DNA of 64,000 bases from an uncultured Rhodospirillaceae bacterium (GTDB taxonomy: Bacteria; Pseudomonadota; Alphaproteobacteria; Rhodospirillales; Magnetospirillaceae), in NCBI GenBank assembly GCA_903941105.1, contig CAJANL010000192.1:1-64000 (forward strand). The letters run 5' to 3'. Below the pieces are notes generated by a model. That model saw only the letters and a program-made list of their open reading frames with translations. It searched no databases and was not told the origin of the DNA. A program made the position numbers and the translations under genes. This document shows positions 11,989 through 20,379 of this stretch, one piece after another (positions within the stretch are counted from its first letter, which is position 1; each line of letters opens with the position of its first letter).

Positions 11989-12387
11989 TCAGTGCCGGGC
12001 CTTGGACGGTGACGCCGGCAGGGTGCGGCCGAGCAGGGAGGACAGGGCCTGGACATAGGCGCCGGCCGCCTTGCGGTGCATGCGGAGGGAAACCTCCATG
12101 CCCTTGCCCATGCGGAAGCCGAGGATGACGTGCTCCTCGTCGGGCTCGGGACGCACGGTCCACAGTTCCACCGGAAAGATGGGGCCCTTGCCGGACAGCG
12201 GGCCGGTGTCGGGCTCGGCACGGGCGGTGGTCTGCTCGACCCAGGCCGCCAGCGGCGCCAACTGGTCGGCGGGCAGCCGAACCACCGTCTCGTCGCCGCC
12301 CTCGACGCGCAGCACCAACTCGATCTCGTCGGCGGTGTCGGAGACCCGCAGCGACACGACCTGATCGGCGGCAACAACCTTTTTCAT
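11989..12387 (-). CDS. Conserved-looking protein of unknown function
   Basis: 132 residues, soluble, no cysteine pair or membrane segment. The N-terminal half looks like a short beta-rich domain (VVSLRVSDTADEIELVLRV) and the second half contains ILGFRMGKGMEVSLRMHRKAAGAYVQAL, reminiscent of small housekeeping domains that follow a strand-helix pattern. Family not recognised. ATG 12387 has GGAGGGG upstream. It is divergent from gyrA and precedes the cysteine peptidase gene on the same strand by 164 bases. Codon use matches the neighbours, so it is probably a genuine gene. Confidence 0.65.
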   Translation of the reverse strand: MKKVVAADQVVSLRVSDTADEIELVLRVEGGDETVVRLPADQLAPLAAWVEQTTARAEPDTGPLSGKGPIFPVELWTVRPEPDEEHVILGFRMGKGMEVSLRMHRKAAGAYVQALSSLLGRTLPASPSKARH

Positions 12388-12529
12388 CGCGTCCGCCCCT
12401 CCAGTGACCCGCCGCCCATTATGCCAGGAACCAATGTTCCGGGAACCTTTTCAATCGTGGTTGCCAAAGCGCGGGGGAGTTGTGGGAAAACGCATCCCCG
12501 CATTCGCGGTGGCGGCTGCCGTGCGGCTG

Positions 12530-12558
12530 TTGTCGCACTGCACGATATCTGGTAGCGT
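12530..12558 (+). promoter_or_regulatory. Possible sigma-70 promoter for gyrA
   Basis: TTGTCG (12530-12535), 17-base spacer, TAGCGT (12553-12558), about 70 bases upstream of the chosen gyrA start. Matches to consensus are partial, so this is tentative. Confidence 0.3.
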
Positions 12559-12630
12559 GCGCCTCCATGGCTTGCCCTCGCGTTCTAGGGGTTGAGCCGC
12601 CAAAAGATCGGTTATTTCGGGGACAATTCG

Positions 12631-15300
12631 TTGACCACGCCTCCAACGTCGCCGCAGTTCGATATTACACCGGTCACCATCGAAGACGAAATGAAGCGCT
12701 CCTACCTCGATTACGCCATGAGCGTGATCGTGTCGCGAGCCCTTCCGGACGTCCGCGACGGATTGAAGCCGGTGCACCGGCGTATTCTCTACGCCATGAA
12801 AGAGAACGGCTACGACTACAACAAGCCGTTCCGTAAATCGGCGCGCATCGTCGGCGACGTGATGGGTAAGTACCACCCGCACGGCGATTCGGCGATCTAC
12901 GACGCCATGGTGCGCATGGCCCAGGATTTCTCGATGCGGCTGCAGCTCATCGACGGCCAGGGCAATTTCGGCTCCATGGACGGCGATCCGCCGGCCGCCA
13001 TGCGTTACACCGAGGCCCGGTTGGCGCGCGCGGCGCATTTCCTGATCGAGGATATCGACAAGGAAACCGTCGCCTTCCAGGCCAATTACGACGATTCGAC
13101 CCGCGAGCCCACCGTCCTGCCGGCCCGCTACCCCAACCTGCTGGTCAATGGCGCCGGCGGCATCGCGGTCGGCATGGCCACCAACATTCCGCCGCACAAT
13201 CTGGGCGAGGTGATCGACGCCTGCTGCGCCTATATCGACGATCCGGAGGTGACCCCGGAGCGCCTGATGGAGCTGGTGCCGGGTCCCGATTTCCCCACCG
13301 GCGGCACCATCCTCGGCCGATCCGGCATTCGCGCCGCCCAACTCACCGGGCGCGGCTCGGTGGTGATGCGCGGGCGCTGCCACGTCGAGGAGGTCCGCAA
13401 GGATCGAGAGGCCATCATCGTCACCGAGGTGCCCTATCAGGTCAACAAGGCGCGCATGCTCGAACAGATCGCCGAGCTGGTGCGCGACAAGAAGATCGAG
13501 GGCGTCTCCGACCTGCGCGACGAGTCCGACCGCGACGGCGTGCGGATGGTGATCGAAATCAAGCGCGACGCCATCGCCGAGGTGGTGCTGGCCCAGCTCT
13601 ACAAGTTCACCCCCTTGCAGACCAGCTTTGGCGTCAACTCGCTGGCCCTCAACGGCGGCCGGCCGGTGATGATGACGCTGAAGGACATCATCGTCGCCTT
13701 CATCGCCTTCCGCGAGGAAGTGATCACCAAGCGGACCATCTACGAGCTGGGCAAGGCGCGCGAGCGGGCGCACGTCTTGGTCGGTCTGGCCATCGCGGTG
13801 GCCAATATCGACGACGTGATCCGCCTGATCCGCGCCGCGCCCGATCCCGCCACCGCCCGCGAGCAGTTGATGGTGCGCGCCTGGCCGGCGGCCGACGTCG
13901 AGCCGCTGATCCTGCTGATCGACGAGCCGGGCCGCGGCATCATCGAGGGCCGCTACCAGCTGTCCGAGGTTCAGGCCAAGGCCATCCTCGACCTGCGCCT
14001 GCACCGCCTGACCGGGCTGGAGCGCGACAAGATCGGCGATGAGCTCAAGGATATCGGCATCCAGATCGAAGGCTTCCTGGAAATCCTGTCGTCGCGCCCC
14101 CGCCTGATGGAAGTGATGCGCGGCGAGCTTCTCGACATGCGGATGCAGTTCGCCACGCCGCGCCGCACCACCATCGAGGACAACGAGTTCGAGTCCGATA
14201 TCGAGGATCTGATCGCCCGCGAGGACATGGTGGTGACGGTGACCAACACCGGCTACATCAAGCGGGTGCCGCTGTCGGCCTATCGCGCCCAGAAGCGCGG
14301 CGGCAAGGGGCGCTCGGGGATGAACATCAAGGACGAGGATTTCCTCAGTCAGGTGTTCGTGGTCAACACCCACACGCCGGTGCTGTTCTTCTCCTCGACC
14401 GGCATCGCCTACAAGCTGAAGGTCTATCGGCTGCCGTTGGGCAACCCCCAGGCGCGCGGCAAGGCCATGGTCAACCTGCTGCCGCTGGGGGAGGGGGAGA
14501 CCATCTCCACCATCATGCCGCTGCCCGAGGACGAGGGCAGCTGGGGCGAACTGCACGTCATGTTCTCCACGTCGACCGGCGACGTGCGGCGCAACCTGCT
14601 GTCCGACTTCACCGAGGTCCGCGCCAACGGCAAGATCGCCATGAAGCTGGGCGAGGGCGAGCGCCTGATCTCGGTGCAGACCTGCTCCGAGACCGACGAC
14701 GTGCTGATCGCCACCCGCATGGGCAAGGCCATCCGCTTCGCCGTCCCCGAGGTCCGCGAATTCAAGAGCCGCGACTCCACCGGCGTGCGCGGCATCCGTC
14801 TCGACGACGACGAAGTCATCAGCATGTCCATCCTGAAGCATGTGGACTACGACTCCGAGACTCGCGACGCCTACCAGCGGGGCGAACTGGGCGCCGAGGA
14901 CACCGCCCGCATGGCCGCCGAGGAGCAGTTCATCCTCACCGTCACCGAAAACGGCTTCGGCAAGCGCACCTCGGCCTACGAGTACCGCATCACCGGACGC
15001 GGCGGCCAAGGTATCGCCAATATCGACATGACCAGGAAGACCGGCCCGGTGGTGGCCTCGTTCACCGTCGATCACGAGGATGACATCATGCTGGTGAGCG
15101 ACGGCGGCAAGCTGATCCGCATGCCGGTGGACGACATCCGCATCGCCGGGCGGCGGACCCAGGGGGTCACCCTGCTGCGCACCGCCGAGGGCGAGCGGGT
15201 GGTCTCGGCGGCGCGCCTGTGCGACATCGCCGCCTCCGGCGACGAGTCCGAGGACGACATCGAAGGCGGAGAGGACATGGTGGCGGGAGGCGAGGAATGA
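12631..15300 (+). CDS. gyrA: DNA gyrase subunit A
   Basis: 889-residue GyrA, the breaking-rejoining subunit of the gyrase A2B2 tetramer that introduces negative supercoils. Catalytic Tyr126 lies in AAMRYTEAR. The quinolone-resistance region [12 protein letters not shown] keeps Ser87 and Asp91 (E. coli 83 and 87), i.e. the susceptible residues. The GyrA box reads QKRGGKG, and the C-terminal beta-pinwheel is followed by an acidic tail ([12 protein letters not shown]). TTG 12631 is preferred because GGGGA lies seven bases upstream and the protein then begins [15 protein letters not shown]; an in-frame TTG at 12592 has no well-spaced ribosome site. Its stop overlaps the coaD start (ATGA). Confidence 0.96.
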   Translation: MTTPPTSPQFDITPVTIEDEMKRSYLDYAMSVIVSRALPDVRDGLKPVHRRILYAMKENGYDYNKPFRKSARIVGDVMGKYHPHGDSAIYDAMVRMAQDFSMRLQLIDGQGNFGSMDGDPPAAMRYTEARLARAAHFLIEDIDKETVAFQANYDDSTREPTVLPARYPNLLVNGAGGIAVGMATNIPPHNLGEVIDACCAYIDDPEVTPERLMELVPGPDFPTGGTILGRSGIRAAQLTGRGSVVMRGRCHVEEVRKDREAIIVTEVPYQVNKARMLEQIAELVRDKKIEGVSDLRDESDRDGVRMVIEIKRDAIAEVVLAQLYKFTPLQTSFGVNSLALNGGRPVMMTLKDIIVAFIAFREEVITKRTIYELGKARERAHVLVGLAIAVANIDDVIRLIRAAPDPATAREQLMVRAWPAADVEPLILLIDEPGRGIIEGRYQLSEVQAKAILDLRLHRLTGLERDKIGDELKDIGIQIEGFLEILSSRPRLMEVMRGELLDMRMQFATPRRTTIEDNEFESDIEDLIAREDMVVTVTNTGYIKRVPLSAYRAQKRGGKGRSGMNIKDEDFLSQVFVVNTHTPVLFFSSTGIAYKLKVYRLPLGNPQARGKAMVNLLPLGEGETISTIMPLPEDEGSWGELHVMFSTSTGDVRRNLLSDFTEVRANGKIAMKLGEGERLISVQTCSETDDVLIATRMGKAIRFAVPEVREFKSRDSTGVRGIRLDDDEVISMSILKHVDYDSETRDAYQRGELGAEDTARMAAEEQFILTVTENGFGKRTSAYEYRITGRGGQGIANIDMTRKTGPVVASFTVDHEDDIMLVSDGGKLIRMPVDDIRIAGRRTQGVTLLRTAEGERVVSAARLCDIAASGDESEDDIEGGEDMVAGGEE

Positions 15301-15824
15301 AGGAACGGATCGGGCTTTATCCCGGCACCTTCGACCCCATCACCAACGGCCATCTCGACATCATCATGCGGGCGACCCGGGTGGTGGACCGCCTGATCGT
15401 CGGTGTCGCGGTCAACGCCGGCAAGGGGCCGTTGTTCGAGCTGGAGGAACGCACCGCCATGGTGCGCGAGGAGGTGGCCGCGGTCGAGCGTGCCACCGGC
15501 GCCGTCATGGAGGTCCGCCCGTTCGAGAACCTGCTGGTGGAGTTCGCCAAGTCGTCCGGAGCCAGCGTCATCATCCGCGGCCTGCGCGCGGTGTCCGACT
15601 TCGAGTACGAATTCCAGATGGCCGGCATGAACGCCCGCATCGCTCCCGACATGGAGACGGTGTTCCTGATGGCGTCGGAACGCTGCCAGTTCATCTCGTC
15701 GCGCTTCGTCAAGGAAATCGGCAAGCTGGGCGGCGATATCTCGCAATTCGTCAGCCCCCGCGTCAGGGCGGAACTGATCAAGAAATTCGGATTTGACTTT
15801 GGAGGACCAGGACTTGGACGCTGA
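15297..15824 (+). CDS. coaD: Phosphopantetheine adenylyltransferase
   Basis: 175-residue CoaD, the penultimate step of coenzyme A synthesis (4'-phosphopantetheine + ATP to dephospho-CoA + PPi). The nucleotidyltransferase signature [15 protein letters not shown] with the TxGH motif is at residues 7-21, and ISSRFVKE is the C-terminal family motif. The ATG at 15297 overlaps the gyrA stop by four bases and has GGAGGCGAGGA upstream, so it is translationally coupled to gyrA. Its 3' end overlaps the following cyclophilin gene by 11 bases. The length agrees with the family (about 160-175). Confidence 0.96.
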   Translation: MKERIGLYPGTFDPITNGHLDIIMRATRVVDRLIVGVAVNAGKGPLFELEERTAMVREEVAAVERATGAVMEVRPFENLLVEFAKSSGASVIIRGLRAVSDFEYEFQMAGMNARIAPDMETVFLMASERCQFISSRFVKEIGKLGGDISQFVSPRVRAELIKKFGFDFGGPGLGR

Positions 15825-16293
15825 AAACACCCTTTACCTGGACCTTAAGGATGGCCGGGTGACCATCGAGCTGAAGCCCGACCTGGCCCCCAAGCACGTC
15901 GAACGCATCAAGGAACTGGTGCGCGAGGGTTTCTATGACGGGCTGAAGTTCCACCGCGTCATCGACGGCTTCATGGCGCAGACCGGCTGCCCCGAGGGCA
16001 ACGGCATGGGCGGCTCGGGCAGCAAGCTGAAGGCCGAGTTCAACAAGGCCGCCCATGTGCGCGGCACCTGCTCCATGGCACGCTCATCCGATCCGAACAG
16101 CGCCGATTCGCAGTTCTTCATCGCCTTCGACGACGCGCCCCATCTCGACCGCAAGTACACGGTGTGGGGCCAGGTGACGGACGGCATGGACCATGTCGAC
16201 GCCATCAAGAAGGGCAGGGCGGCCAATAACGGCAGCGTGTCCGATCCCGATTCCATCATCCGCCTGCAAGTGGCGGCCGACGCCAAGGAATGA
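15814..16293 (+). CDS. ppiB: Cytosolic peptidyl-prolyl cis-trans isomerase, cyclophilin type
   Basis: 159-residue cyclophilin without a signal peptide, catalysing proline isomerisation in the cytosol. Motifs: FHRVIDGFMAQTGCPEGNGMGGSG, RSSDPNSADSQFFIAF, and DRKYTVWGQV. The start is decided by the ribosome site: GGAGG sits eight bases before TTG 15814, inside the coaD 3' end; the frame also offers TTG 15793 with no such site. It overlaps coaD by 11 bases and is followed immediately by a second, exported cyclophilin that is clearly its paralog. Confidence 0.93.
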   Translation: MDAENTLYLDLKDGRVTIELKPDLAPKHVERIKELVREGFYDGLKFHRVIDGFMAQTGCPEGNGMGGSGSKLKAEFNKAAHVRGTCSMARSSDPNSADSQFFIAFDDAPHLDRKYTVWGQVTDGMDHVDAIKKGRAANNGSVSDPDSIIRLQVAADAKE

Positions 16294-16298
16294 GCCCC

Positions 16299-16850
16299 AT
16301 GATCCGCCTCAAGACCATCGCCTGCGCCGCCCTGGCGCTGCTGCTCGCCGCCGTCGCGCCGGCCCAGGCCGCCGATCCCGAGAACACCCTGATCATGGAG
16401 ACCGCCACCGGCAAGGTGGTGATGGAACTGCGTCCCGATCTGGCGCCCAAGCACGTCGCCCGCATCAAGGAACTGACCCGCAAGGGATTCTACGACGGCA
16501 CGCCGTTCCACCGCGTCATCGAGGGCTTCATGGCCCAGGGCGGCGATCCCACCGGCACCGGCACCGGCGGTTCGGGCACCATGATCCCGGCCGAGTTCTC
16601 CGGCGAGCATTTCGAGCGCGGCGTGGTGGGCATGGCCCGCTCGGCCAGCCCGAACAGTGCCGATTCGCAGTTCTTCATCATGCTGGCCACGGCCTCCAGC
16701 CTGGACGGTCGTTACACCGTGCTCGGCCGCGTCGTCGAGGGCATGGAGCATGTCGATCGCATCAAGAAGGGCGATCCCCGCGACAACGGTTCGGTCGCCA
16801 AGCCGGACAAGCTGGTTCGCATGCGGGTCGCCGCCGACGTCAAGCCCTGA
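16299..16850 (+). CDS. ppiA: Periplasmic peptidyl-prolyl cis-trans isomerase, cyclophilin type
   Basis: 183 residues: a cleavable signal peptide (MIRLKTIACAALALLLAAVAPAQA) followed by a cyclophilin domain closely related to the upstream gene (LAPKHVxRIKELxRxGFYDG, FHRVIEGFMAQGGDP, SASPNSADSQFFIML). It should fold proline-containing proteins in the periplasm. ATG 16299 has AAGGA nine bases upstream; ATG 16290, which overlaps the previous stop, would only add MSP. The pair looks like a tandem duplication separated by subcellular address. A strong hairpin follows the stop. Confidence 0.93.
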   Translation: MIRLKTIACAALALLLAAVAPAQAADPENTLIMETATGKVVMELRPDLAPKHVARIKELTRKGFYDGTPFHRVIEGFMAQGGDPTGTGTGGSGTMIPAEFSGEHFERGVVGMARSASPNSADSQFFIMLATASSLDGRYTVLGRVVEGMEHVDRIKKGDPRDNGSVAKPDKLVRMRVAADVKP

Positions 16851-16858
16851 TTGACTGA

Positions 16859-16889
16859 GGGCGCTCGCCTCCCTATGGTGAGCGCCCTT
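16859..16889 (+). terminator. Terminator hairpin after the gyrA-coaD-ppi operon
   Basis: GGGCGCTCGCC-TCCCTAT-GGTGAGCGCCC forms an 11-bp stem with one G-T pair and is followed by TT. It begins eight bases after the ppiA stop and ends before tRNA-Lys. The U-tract is short. Confidence 0.7.
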
Positions 16890-16898
16890 CCCAACGGG

Positions 16899-16975
16899 GG
16901 GCGCGTAGCTCAGCTGGTTAGAGCAACTGACTTTTAATCAGTAGGTCGTGGGTTCGAGTCCCACCGCGCTCACCA
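16899..16975 (+). tRNA. tRNA-Lys (anticodon TTT)
   Basis: A 77-base cloverleaf with encoded CCA. The acceptor stem GGGCGCG pairs with CGCGCTC, the D arm is GCTC/GAGC, the anticodon stem ACTGA/TCAGT encloses CTTTTAA with anticodon TTT at 16933-16935, and the T arm GTGGG-TTCGAGT-CCCAC is canonical. Five unrecognised genes follow it. Confidence 0.97.
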
Positions 16976-17011
16976 ATTATTCTCCCTTGGTAGCCATTTG
17001 GGATCGCGATC

Positions 17012-17359
17012 ATGGTTCGCATCCTGTCGTTGTCCGGCCTGTTGATGTGTCTGGCGACCGCCGAGGCCGCCGCCGCCGAGCCGCCGGTATGCTGGCTGGT
17101 GATGTATCGCTGGACCGACTACAACCAGCGCAGCGATCTTGGAACCTACACCATGGCCACCACCTCGCGCCTGTTCGGCACCCAGGATCGCCAGCGGGCG
17201 CAGGCCGATATCAATCTGGGATTGCCCAGGGCCACCACCGCCCGGGTGCTGGGAAGCTCGCAGGTCGAGTGCCCCGAGCGCCTGAAGGCCACCGATTGGC
17301 GGGACTACGTGCGCAATGGGCTGCGGCGGCGGCCGGGCAATGGTGACATGCGTTACTAG
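17012..17359 (+). CDS. Small secreted protein of unknown function
   Basis: 115 residues beginning with a signal peptide (MVRILSLSGLLMCLATAEAAAAE); the mature part is about 93 residues with two cysteines (PPVCWLVMYR and QVECPERL) that could form a disulfide. It is aromatic and basic (DYNQRSDLGTYTMATTSRLF; C-terminus RNGLRRRPGNG). Family not recognised. It begins 36 bases after tRNA-Lys, and ATG 17012 is the only start that gives a clean signal peptide. Being short and orphan it could be strain-specific. Confidence 0.6.
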   Translation: MVRILSLSGLLMCLATAEAAAAEPPVCWLVMYRWTDYNQRSDLGTYTMATTSRLFGTQDRQRAQADINLGLPRATTARVLGSSQVECPERLKATDWRDYVRNGLRRRPGNGDMRY

Positions 17360-17432
17360 CCGCTTGCCGAGAATTGACGCACGTCTGCAGCGCGGTTAGG
17401 TTCCCTGCAAGATCCAAACTGTCGGGGGCGAC

Positions 17433-17795
17433 ATGGCCGACGAAAGCGATACAGGCGACGACGCAGAAAAGAAAATCTACACCAAGGATGAATGCGCGGC
17501 CTTGGGGCGCGCCGCGTTTGATCTGGTGCAGAAGATTCGGATGCTAGGGCCGGTGCGGACACGGGTGGAGATCGCCAAGTTTTTCGGCACCGATCCGTCG
17601 CGCCTGTCCTTCGACCGCCTCAGCAATCTCGAACAGAAGTGCAAGCGGGCCGACATCTCGCGCGGCGGTATTTATATCGACCGTGGACTGGTCTATATCT
17701 GCACCATTCGGGAAAACGAGCTGGGCTACGTCATCGGGTACAATTTCATTTGCTCCACCGCCGACTGGAAGACCGGCAACGAGACCGTCAAATAG
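17433..17795 (+). CDS. Protein of unknown function
   Basis: 120 residues, cytosolic, acidic N-terminus (MADESDTGDDAEKK) followed by a helical segment (YTKDECAALGRAAFDLVQKI) and a likely beta-rich C-terminus (RGGIYIDRGLVYICTIRENELGYVIGYNF) with four cysteines in all. Family not recognised. It starts 73 bases after the small secreted protein gene and ends five bases before an inverted repeat that precedes the helix-turn-helix gene. Codon use is less GC-biased at the third position than in core genes nearby (AAG/AAA and ATT mixed), hinting at a recent arrival, but the length is too short for certainty. Confidence 0.6.
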   Translation: MADESDTGDDAEKKIYTKDECAALGRAAFDLVQKIRMLGPVRTRVEIAKFFGTDPSRLSFDRLSNLEQKCKRADISRGGIYIDRGLVYICTIRENELGYVIGYNFICSTADWKTGNETVK

Positions 17796-17799
17796 CTAC

Positions 17800-17835
17800 G
17801 GTTGACAACCCAACCGGAGCAACGCACTGTCAACC
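17800..17835. promoter_or_regulatory. Inverted repeat GGTTGACA / TGTCAACC, possible operator
   Basis: Perfect 8-bp arms at 17800-17807 and 17828-17835 separated by 20 bases (centres 28 bases apart), 22 bases before the start of a gene with a C-terminal helix-turn-helix. A third TTGACA lies at 17842-17847. The first arm also matches a -35 consensus. Autoregulation by the downstream protein is an inference. Confidence 0.45.
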
Positions 17836-17856
17836 ACCTCATTGACAGGAGTGGCG

Positions 17857-18807
17857 ATGGACTTGCTGGAGCTGATGGCGCCGGGACGCGAGGAAAAATC
17901 CCTCGACCGCCTGGAAGCGATGATCGCCCAGTACGAGACAGCCGAGGACGCCGTCCTGGGTGAGCAACTGGAACGCGCCGCCAATTTCTGCGATCTGGAG
18001 TGGGGCAGCTATCAGGCCGGGCTCGAAGCCTTGGCCCAGCGCATTGACGCCACCGCCGGCACGTCGGTCGAGGCGGCCTTGCGGTCGTTGCGCCTGCGCG
18101 AAGAGGGCGCCGAGCCCGGCACCATCATCCGCGGCGTGCGCGCCCGCCGCGAACGCGAACAGCGACAGTCCAGCGAGCGCAATGCCGTCGTCGCCCGCTA
18201 CGGCAGCGAGGAGGCGGCCAAGCAGCCGACCGCTTTCGAGCGGATGTTCATCGCCGCCGCCACACCGCTGGCCGAGCCGGACCCCGACGGAGCGGTCGAT
18301 CCCTTCGGACCGTTCGACGGCTGGCACCTGCCCTGGCACCCGGTTCCCGCCGGCCTCAAGGCGGCGGTGGCCGGGGCGCTTCCGTTGCCGGCGACGGTGG
18401 TCGATGCACGCACCGAGTGCCTGCAGTGGGAAACACGGCTGAAGGAACTGGAATTTGTCTTCGGCTGCCCCGGCGAGGGATCGCTGCCCACGCCTTGTGC
18501 CGCCCGCCGCAAGGTTGCCGAGGAGCTATGGCGTAACGGCCTGCCGGCGCACGGTCTGCCCGACGTGGCGGCGCGGCTGGAATACTGGGTCGGCCGTGGT
18601 GGCGACGACGGGCACGGCTATCGGGTGCTGGCCGCCGATATCCTGCGTCTGGCCGAGGCCAACCTTGCCGCCCGCCCGCCGGAGAGCAGCGGCGATCGTG
18701 CCCGCAAGCTCAAGGCCCGGCATCCCGAGTGGTCGTTGGCTCGCATCGGCCAGGAACTGGGCATCTCGCGCCAGGCGGTGCACAAGCACCTCAAGGCACG
18801 CGGCTGA
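17857..18807 (+). CDS. Protein with C-terminal helix-turn-helix, otherwise unknown
   Basis: 316 residues. The last 40 (ARKLKARHPEWSLARIGQELG, then ISRQAVHKHLKARG) form a good helix-turn-helix of the MarR/HTH_23-like or winged type; the rest is acidic and helical with no recognised enzyme motif. Several cysteines are scattered through the C-terminal half (ECLQWET, FGCPGEG, TPCAARRK). ATG 17857 is preferred to the in-frame TTG at 17842 because GGAG lies five bases upstream. The GGTTGACA/TGTCAACC repeat immediately upstream suggests self-regulation. Function could be a transcription factor or a DNA-associated protein of a small accessory locus; no partner gene is recognisable. Confidence 0.7.
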   Translation: MDLLELMAPGREEKSLDRLEAMIAQYETAEDAVLGEQLERAANFCDLEWGSYQAGLEALAQRIDATAGTSVEAALRSLRLREEGAEPGTIIRGVRARREREQRQSSERNAVVARYGSEEAAKQPTAFERMFIAAATPLAEPDPDGAVDPFGPFDGWHLPWHPVPAGLKAAVAGALPLPATVVDARTECLQWETRLKELEFVFGCPGEGSLPTPCAARRKVAEELWRNGLPAHGLPDVAARLEYWVGRGGDDGHGYRVLAADILRLAEANLAARPPESSGDRARKLKARHPEWSLARIGQELGISRQAVHKHLKARG

Positions 18808-18949
18808 TTGTCGCAGCTCCATGATGTATTAAGGCGATCACCCGAGGTTCTTATACCCCTGGCATCGAAAGGGACTCTATTGCACGCCTGCCGAACCACG
18901 GCCTGGCGCGGTAGGATACGGCAGATGAAATTGCCGGCCGAGGGTTGCC

Positions 18950-19135
18950 ATGATCAGGTGCCATGTTTGCGGACGGGACAGCGCCGATCACGCCCCGGAT
19001 TGCCGGCTGATCGATAACCTCCGCCGGTTCGACCGCGTCTATCGCCGTCTGGCGATCGAGGGGCGCAACGAGGCCCTGCAGGCCCGGCTGCTCGTCTATT
19101 TGAACCGGAGCCAGCTCACCGACACCGCAGCCTGA
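18950..19135 (+). CDS. Mini-protein with CxxC-HxxxC putative zinc site
   Basis: 61 residues: MIRCHVCGRDSADHAPDCRL forms a possible zinc knuckle (Cys4, Cys7, His14, Cys18), followed by a basic helix (DNLRRFDRVYRRLAIEGRNEALQARLLVYLNR). A GAGGGTTGCC precedes the ATG. It stands alone between two 90-140 base spacers. The helix resembles the short zinc-plus-helix proteins common in Rhodospirillales, but no family can be named. Confidence 0.5.
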   Translation: MIRCHVCGRDSADHAPDCRLIDNLRRFDRVYRRLAIEGRNEALQARLLVYLNRSQLTDTAA

Positions 19136-19224
19136 GCGATCGGCGGCTTATACGGAAGGAGTAGGCATCCTTCAATATCCCTTGGACGCAAGGGCCGCTA
19201 TGCTAAGGGTCATACCAATCGCAT

Positions 19225-19458
19225 ATGAGTAGCCCCGTCATGGCCTCCGAGCCCACTCCCGCCACCCCTCAACGCCGCTTGCCCCGCCATGTGATCGGAG
19301 CGATCAGTGCCGCCCTCGGCTTCGTCGGCGGTATCGCGACCCTGCTGGTGTTGCCCAAGCTGGGAGTGCCGCCCAAGGTCGCCGGTGCGATCGGCATGGT
19401 GGTCTGGCTGGCCTCCACCTGGCCGTTCTGGTGGTTCGGCGAGAAGGGGAAGAACTAG
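19225..19458 (+). CDS. Small two-span inner membrane protein
   Basis: 77 residues: a proline-rich, positive N-terminus, then two hydrophobic helices (VIGAISAALGFVGGIATLLVL and AGAIGMVVWLASTWPFWWF) and a KGKN end. Two starts are possible (ATG 19225 and ATG 19240), neither with a convincing ribosome site. It lies nine bases upstream of the EamA transporter gene and may be co-transcribed with it. Function not recognised. Confidence 0.55.
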   Translation: MSSPVMASEPTPATPQRRLPRHVIGAISAALGFVGGIATLLVLPKLGVPPKVAGAIGMVVWLASTWPFWWFGEKGKN

Positions 19459-19467
19459 GCCTTTCCC

Positions 19468-20346
19468 ATGCGGACATCCCTGACCTGGACCGCCGGCATG
19501 CCGGCGGTCTTCGTGCTGCTGTGGAGCACCGGGTTCATCGGTGCCAAGTTCGGCCTGCCCTATGCCGAGCCCTTCACCTTCCTGGCGTTGCGCTTCGCCC
19601 TGCTGCTGGTCATCCTCGGCATTGCGGTGCCCGCCTTGCGGGCGCCATGGCCGAGTATCCGCCTGGCGGGCCATCTGGCGGTATCGGGGCTGCTGGTGCA
19701 CGCCGTCTACCTCGTCGGTGTGTTCGGCGCCATCCACCGCGGCGTGCCGTCGGGATTGACGGCGCTGATCGTTGGCCTGCAGCCGCTGCTGACCGCCGTG
19801 GTGGTGGGGCCGGTGCTGGGGGAACGGGTGACGCCGCGGCAGTGGCTGGGCTTCCTGCTTGGGCTGGCCGGGGTGGCCATGGTGCTGTCGACCCGCCTGA
19901 CCGGCATCAGCTTCAGCGGATTCGGCTGGGACGGTGTCGTCTTCGCCCTGGCGGCGCTGCTGGGCATCACCGCCGGCACCCTCTACCAGAAGCGGTTCTG
20001 TACCGGCATGGATCTGCGCAGTGGCACCCTGGTGCAGTATGCGGCGGCTCTGGTGCTGCTGACTCCGGCGGCGCTGATGTTCGAGAACCTGGATATCCGC
20101 TGGAGTTGGGCTTTCGTGTTCGCCCTCGGCTGGCTGGTGCTGGTGCTGTCCTTGGGCGCCATCATGCTGCTGATGACGCTGATCCGGCTGGGTGAGGCGG
20201 CCAAGGTCGCCAGCCTGTTCTATCTGGTGCCGCCGGTGACGGCGCTGATGGCCTTTCTGCTGTTCGACGAGGCCCTGAATCCGCTCGCCCTGATGGGGAT
20301 GGCGACGGCCGCCGCCGGGGTGGCGCTGGTGGTGCGTCGGGGGTAG
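19468..20346 (+). CDS. EamA-family (DMT superfamily) transporter
   Basis: 292 residues with ten predicted membrane helices and the two EamA repeats (WSTGFIGAKFGLPYAEPFTFLALRFALLL in the first; the second starts near WDGVVFALAALLGITAGTLYQ). The glycine- and proline-containing end of each repeat (LGERVTPRQWLGFLLGLAGVAMV and LFDEALNPLALMGMATAAAGVALV) is typical. Members export amino acids or other metabolites; the substrate cannot be told. It follows the mini membrane protein by nine bases and precedes the HD-GYP gene by 33. Confidence 0.88.
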   Translation: MRTSLTWTAGMPAVFVLLWSTGFIGAKFGLPYAEPFTFLALRFALLLVILGIAVPALRAPWPSIRLAGHLAVSGLLVHAVYLVGVFGAIHRGVPSGLTALIVGLQPLLTAVVVGPVLGERVTPRQWLGFLLGLAGVAMVLSTRLTGISFSGFGWDGVVFALAALLGITAGTLYQKRFCTGMDLRSGTLVQYAAALVLLTPAALMFENLDIRWSWAFVFALGWLVLVLSLGAIMLLMTLIRLGEAAKVASLFYLVPPVTALMAFLLFDEALNPLALMGMATAAAGVALVVRRG

Positions 20347-20379
20347 ATTGAGGCGGTTGTCACCGGAGCGAGGCCCACC

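Noticed and set aside
13000-13010. Possible quinolone-resistance substitution in gyrA
   Set aside because: Ser87 and Asp91 (E. coli 83 and 87) are the susceptible residues; no resistance change is visible.
12451-15075. 874-codon open frame antisense to gyrA
   Set aside because: Composition (His, Asp, Gly, Leu repeats) mirrors gyrA codons; no start signal and no recognised domain.
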